From: Ligustrum vulgare
Lineage: Eukaryota; Streptophyta; Magnoliopsida; Lamiales; Oleaceae
DNA length: 64,000 nt
Assembly (NCBI GenBank): GCA_963555705.1
Contig: OY743169.1
Location: forward strand, 9,548,014-9,612,013
Direction: 5' to 3'
Shown here piece after piece: positions 60,303 through 64,000 of the stretch. Within the stretch, counting starts at the first letter, position 1; each line of letters opens with the position of its first letter. A program made the translations under genes and the position numbers. Below the pieces are notes generated by a model. It ran no database searches, was not told the DNA's origin, and saw only the letters and a list, made by a program, of their open reading frames with translations.

Positions 60303-63300
60303 ATGAATTCCATTGAGCATAATGAAATTGTTGTAGATGTAGATACTGTGGATGCGAATGCAGTGGGGTTGAAGAATTGTGTTGGGGTCATTGATGAGGA
60401 AATAATTGAGGTTAGTGATTTCGTGCCAAAGGTTGGCATGAAATTTTCAAGTGCGGATGAGGCATTTGAATTTTATAAAAAATACGCCTATACCGTGGGT
60501 TTCCCTGTAAAAAGAAGAACGTCGAGGAAGAGTGATGATGGGGAGTTGAGATATGTTGTCTTCGCCTGTTGTCGAGAAGGCAATAGAAGTGTTAAATCTA
60601 AGAGAACATTAAAACCTCGTCCAACCATTCAAATGGGATGTTCTGCTAGAATGACTTCATCTTTGGATGCCTTAGGAACATGGCGTGTTACTAAGGTCCA
60701 TCTGGATCATAATCATAAAACAAGTCCTTCAAAATCACGCTTGTATAGATGTAACCGTCAATTGAGTGAACAAGTGAAAAGAAAACTTGAAGTAAATGAT
60801 GTTGCTGGAATTCCATTACACAAAAGTTTCAATTCATCTGTTGTAGAAGCAGGAGGTTATGAGAATCTAATGTATGTTGAAAAAGACTGTCGTAACTACG
60901 TGGATAAGGTTAGAAGGTTACGGCTTGGAGTAGGAGATGCTGCTGCAATTCAAGAATACTTTTCCAAAATGCAATCACAATGCCCAGGGTTCTTCTTTTG
61001 TGTTGATTTGGATGAAGAGACTCGATTGAGAAATGTGTTTTGGGCTGATAATAGATGCAGACAAGCGTATAAGGAATTTGGTGATGTTGTCACGTTTGAT
61101 ACCACGTACCTCACAAACAGGTATGACATGCCTTTCGCTCCTTTCGTAGGGGTCAATCATCATGGTCAGTCAACTCTACTTGGGTGTGGTCTAATATCGA
61201 ATGAGGATACCATGACTTTCGTCTGGTTATTTAAAACGTGGCTTCAATGCATGGATGATAAAGCTCCCGTTGGAATAATAACCGATCAAGATAGGGCAAT
61301 GCAGAATGCCATTGCAATTGTTTTCCCTAATACCATGCACAGATGGTATCTTTGGCACATTATGAAAAAGCTACCTGAAAAGTTTGGGTACCATACTGAT
61401 AAGGGATCTATCCTCTGGAGTGTACACGATTTGGTTTATGAGTCCCAAACTTCAAAAGAATTTGAACATGGATGGGCTACAATGATTGATAGATATAGCT
61501 TGCATTCAAATGATTGGTTATCTGGGTTGTACACTGAAAGAGCGCGTTGGGTGCCTTGTTATTTGAAAAAGAATTTCTGGGCAGGTATGTCGACAACACA
61601 ACGGAGTGAGAGCATTAATGCATTCTTTGACGGATTTGTACATTCAAAAACTTCGTTGAAACAGTTTGTCGAACAGTATGAGTTGGCTTTGAGATCCAAA
61701 GTGGAGAAGGAGTTTCAAGCTGATTTTAAGTCTTATTCGCAGATGATTCCATGTGCTACAATGTTTGAGCTTGAAAAGCAATTTCAGGAGGTATATACAT
61801 TAGCTAAATTTAAGGAATTTCAGGAAGAATTGACTGGAAAAATGTATTGTGACGTTACATCGGCTGAAGAGGCATTTAATGGAACTATTTACGAGGTTCA
61901 AGAGGATGTAATATTAAACCAACTACATAAGAGGAAGACTTTCACATTGACTTTTCAAAGACAGGAATGTTTTATTGAATGTAGTTGTCATTTGTTTGAG
62001 TTCAGGGGGATTGTTTGTAGGCATTCCTTGTCTGTTTTAATTCGCAACCGTGTGCAAATGCTTCCGGACTCATATGTCTTGAGGCGATGGCGAAGAGATG
62101 TTCAACGAGGGTATTCAAGGGTGAAGACAAATTATGCTGGTTTGGTGAGCACTGTCGAGCAAAAAAGATATGACCATTTGTGCCATACATTCGAAAATCT
62201 AGCCAACGTCGTGGTTGATGATGAGGTAAGTTATAAAGAGTTGGTAGAATGGCTCGAAAATAAATTGAAAGATCACACATTGAGGTCACATCCTGTTAGT
62301 AATAAGCAACTCACTGATACCAGGGCTGAAATGAATAATTCATTGAAGACGCCTATCTTGGATCCAAATACCTCAAAAAGAAAAGGAGCACCGCGAAAAT
62401 TGCGCCAAAAAGGGCCATTGGAGAACACAAAGAAAGGCAAGGTAGTATCAATTTTTATTTTTTCATACATTTCCGTGCACATTAAATAGCATTTGTAGCA
62501 GTAGGTTAACCGACATCTTCGGTAGGTTAACCTACCTTTTGAATACCAAGGAGATCGGTTAACCTACCAAAGAGGTAGGTTAACCTACCAAAGTGGTCGG
62601 TTAGCAGTAGGTTAACCGACCTCTTTGGTAGGTTAACCTACATTTTGAATACCAAAGAGGTAGGTTAACCTACCAAGGAGGTCGGTTAACCTACCAAAGT
62701 GGTCGGGTAGCAGTAGGTTAACCGACCTCTTTGGTAGGTTAACTTACCTTTTGAATACCAAGGAGGTCGGTTAACCTACCAAAGAGGTAGGTTAACCTAC
62801 CAAAGTGGTCGGTTAGCAGTAGGTTAATCGACCTCTTTTGGTAAGTTAACCTACCTTTTGAATACCAAAGAGGTAGGTTAACCTACCAAAGTGGTCGGGT
62901 AGCAGTAGGTTAACCGACCTCTTTGGTAGGTTAACCTACCAAAGAGGTCGGTTAACCTACCAAAGAGGTAGGTTAACATCTACCAAAGTGGTCAGTTAGC
63001 AGTAGGTTAACCGACCTCTTTGGTAGGTTAATGATTAAAGAAAGATGAATGAGCAATGAGTAATATCTTCAAGTTGAATGAGCAAGTAGTAATATTGGAT
63101 GAAGTTTAGTGAGCATTAATTAAATTTACTCCATGTTAAGTCACGAGATTTAATTTAATGCAACTGCTCAGGGACATTCGAAGGCTAGGAAAGGGATTGA
63201 TCCGAAGGAAAAGAAGATACAAGAAAGTCTACCACTCACACCGGAGTCACAAGATCCACAATACCCGACCCTCACTCCTGTTTCATATTCACAACAATTC

Positions 63301-63505
63301 ATGGTACATATTTTCATCATTTTATAAACTTGAATTGTTGATTACAATGCTGACATTGTAAATGTTAATTTTTTAGGATGCTCACTACCAACAGTGGAAT
63401 GGCCCGTATGGAGTTAATTGGGTGCGAACGTTTGGGATGGATCCAACATTGATATCTAAAAATCCCCCCGATGAAGAGGACGAAAGAGATCGTTACATAC
63501 TTTAA
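60303..63505 (+). CDS. FAR1-RELATED SEQUENCE (FRS) protein, MULE-transposase-derived, three coding exons
   Basis: FRS proteins are domesticated Mutator-like transposases acting as nuclear transcription factors, best known from phytochrome A signalling. Exons are 60303-62441, 63172-63303 and 63377-63505, all phase 0 with GT-AG introns, giving about 799 residues. I chose the ATG at 60303 (MNSIEHNEIV) because an acceptor precedes it; an in-frame ATG at 60252 lies before that acceptor. The FAR1 DNA-binding domain is about residues 45-140 (FYKKYAYTVGFPVK, Cys-90/Cys-113, DHNH 135-138). The MULE core shows FDTTYLTN with Asp-266, ITDQD with Asp-328 and RSESINAFF with Glu-436, so the DDE-like triad is visible. 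The SWIM zinc finger is CSC...CRH at 560-574. The C-terminus is basic (KRKGAPRKLRQKG), then Pro/Gln/Tyr-rich. It is paralogous to 10,343-11,760. Confidence 0.93.
62442..63171 (+). repeat. FRS intron with palindromic minisatellite
   Basis: This 730-bp intron contains, from about 62,495 to 63,030, six units of roughly 86-108 bp starting AGCAGTAGGTTAACCGAC. Each unit is mostly the 16-bp perfect palindrome GGTAGGTTAACCTACC and variants with GGTCGGTTAACC, spaced by CAAAG(T/A)GG or TTTTGAATACC. The RNA would fold into strong nested hairpins. Confidence 0.9.
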
Positions 63506-64000
63506 ACCAAGTTTTAACTTGTTTTTGTAATATTATATGGTGGCTAGCAATGTCAGGTTTTTGTTTTTTATGTATTCCAAACTTCCAGCTCATGAATTAC
63601 AACTTGTTTATGTAATATATTGTTCCAGGTGTCTAAGTAGCATTGTATTGATACATGGGTAGAGCAATTACAACTTGTTTATGTAATATATTGTTCCAGG
63701 CTGCTCTAGTAGTAACAAACCCAGCAAAGATATATTGTTTTATAAAGTGAAGTATTCGAGTTTTAACCTCAAAACGTTTCAAATGGTGAAAATTAATCAT
63801 TTCAGTTGAATCTTGCTTGGTTGTATTGTTCTGAGTAATTCAAGATATCAAAAGTGTCATAGGACATTCATGTTGCTTTGAGTATACAATAATTCTCAAA
63901 CCACAATAAATATTTAACTACTTCTACAACATATATGGTCCATACAAGAATAAAACAGTGTGAATAACGCCAATTGCACTTAACAATATGAAACAACATA
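63506..64000 (+). other. 3' flank of the FRS gene
   Basis: Probable 3' UTR. A block with ACAACTTGTTTATGTAAT followed by ATATTGTTCCAGG occurs twice (about 63,599-63,637 and 63,669-63,707). No further gene is seen to the window end. Confidence 0.5.

Noticed and set aside
1..64000. CRISPR arrays, operons and tRNA/rRNA genes
   Set aside because: The tandem arrays lack regular unique spacers, the genes are eukaryotic and spliced, and no tRNA cloverleaf or rRNA text was recognised. Primer-binding sites resemble tRNA ends but are only 12-13 bases long.

Overview
The window is AT-rich plant nuclear DNA, most likely from a eudicot. The evidence is a three-exon NAC transcription factor gene, a FAR1-RELATED SEQUENCE (FRS) gene with GT-AG introns, and dense layers of Ty1/copia and Ty3/gypsy-type LTR retrotransposons whose ends carry 5-bp target-site duplications (TSDs). 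There is no prokaryotic or organellar signature, and I recognised no tRNA, rRNA or CRISPR array. The species cannot be named from what I see.

Layout. 1-3 kb: NAC gene, minus strand, apparently intact. 4.77-9.69 kb: decayed copia element (copia-1, plus strand). 10.3-11.8 kb: FRS-related gene that lost its transposase-derived core. 12.1-12.3 kb: possible zinc-finger exon. 13.8 and 52.0 kb: two copies of one long-TIR MITE. 15.9-16.6 kb: probable solo LTR. 17.49-30.30 kb: old copia element (minus strand) interrupted by a young 8.57-kb LTR element at 19,438-28,002. 34.08-40.62 kb: second member of the copia-1 family (minus strand), with a 1.6-kb insertion in its 3' LTR. 43.71-49.61 kb: third copia element (plus strand) with a nearly complete but broken polyprotein. 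53.3-54.1 kb: solo LTR. 54.8-55.2 kb: cysteine-rich peptide exons. 60.3-63.5 kb: full-length FRS gene whose first coding intron holds a palindromic minisatellite.

Main discovery. The young element at 19,438-28,002 has two 2,020-bp LTRs differing at about three positions by eye, a perfect GACCC TSD, an initiator-Met primer-binding site and a polypurine tract, but no gag or pol. Its interior carries two intact, intronless ORFs, both antisense to the element. One is a LOG-type cytokinin riboside 5'-monophosphate phosphoribohydrolase (23,510-24,163). The other (24,501-25,052) has an arginine/lysine-rich patch followed by a Cys4 cluster, resembling the nucleic-acid-binding, silencing-suppressor proteins of Betaflexiviridae (carla/vitivirus type). 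Each ORF has its own TATA-like box sharing the string TTTAAATAG, and the LOG 3' flank holds three related hairpin-forming repeats. I read this as a recently mobile, non-autonomous retrotransposon carrying a hormone-activation gene and a virus-like RNA-binding protein as antisense cargo. The structure and ORFs are read directly; the functional interpretation is inference.

The cellular genes (NAC, FRS, cysteine-rich peptide) look independent of each other. The two FRS-related loci are paralogues about 50 kb apart, and comparing their exon borders shows how the shorter one lost its central domain.
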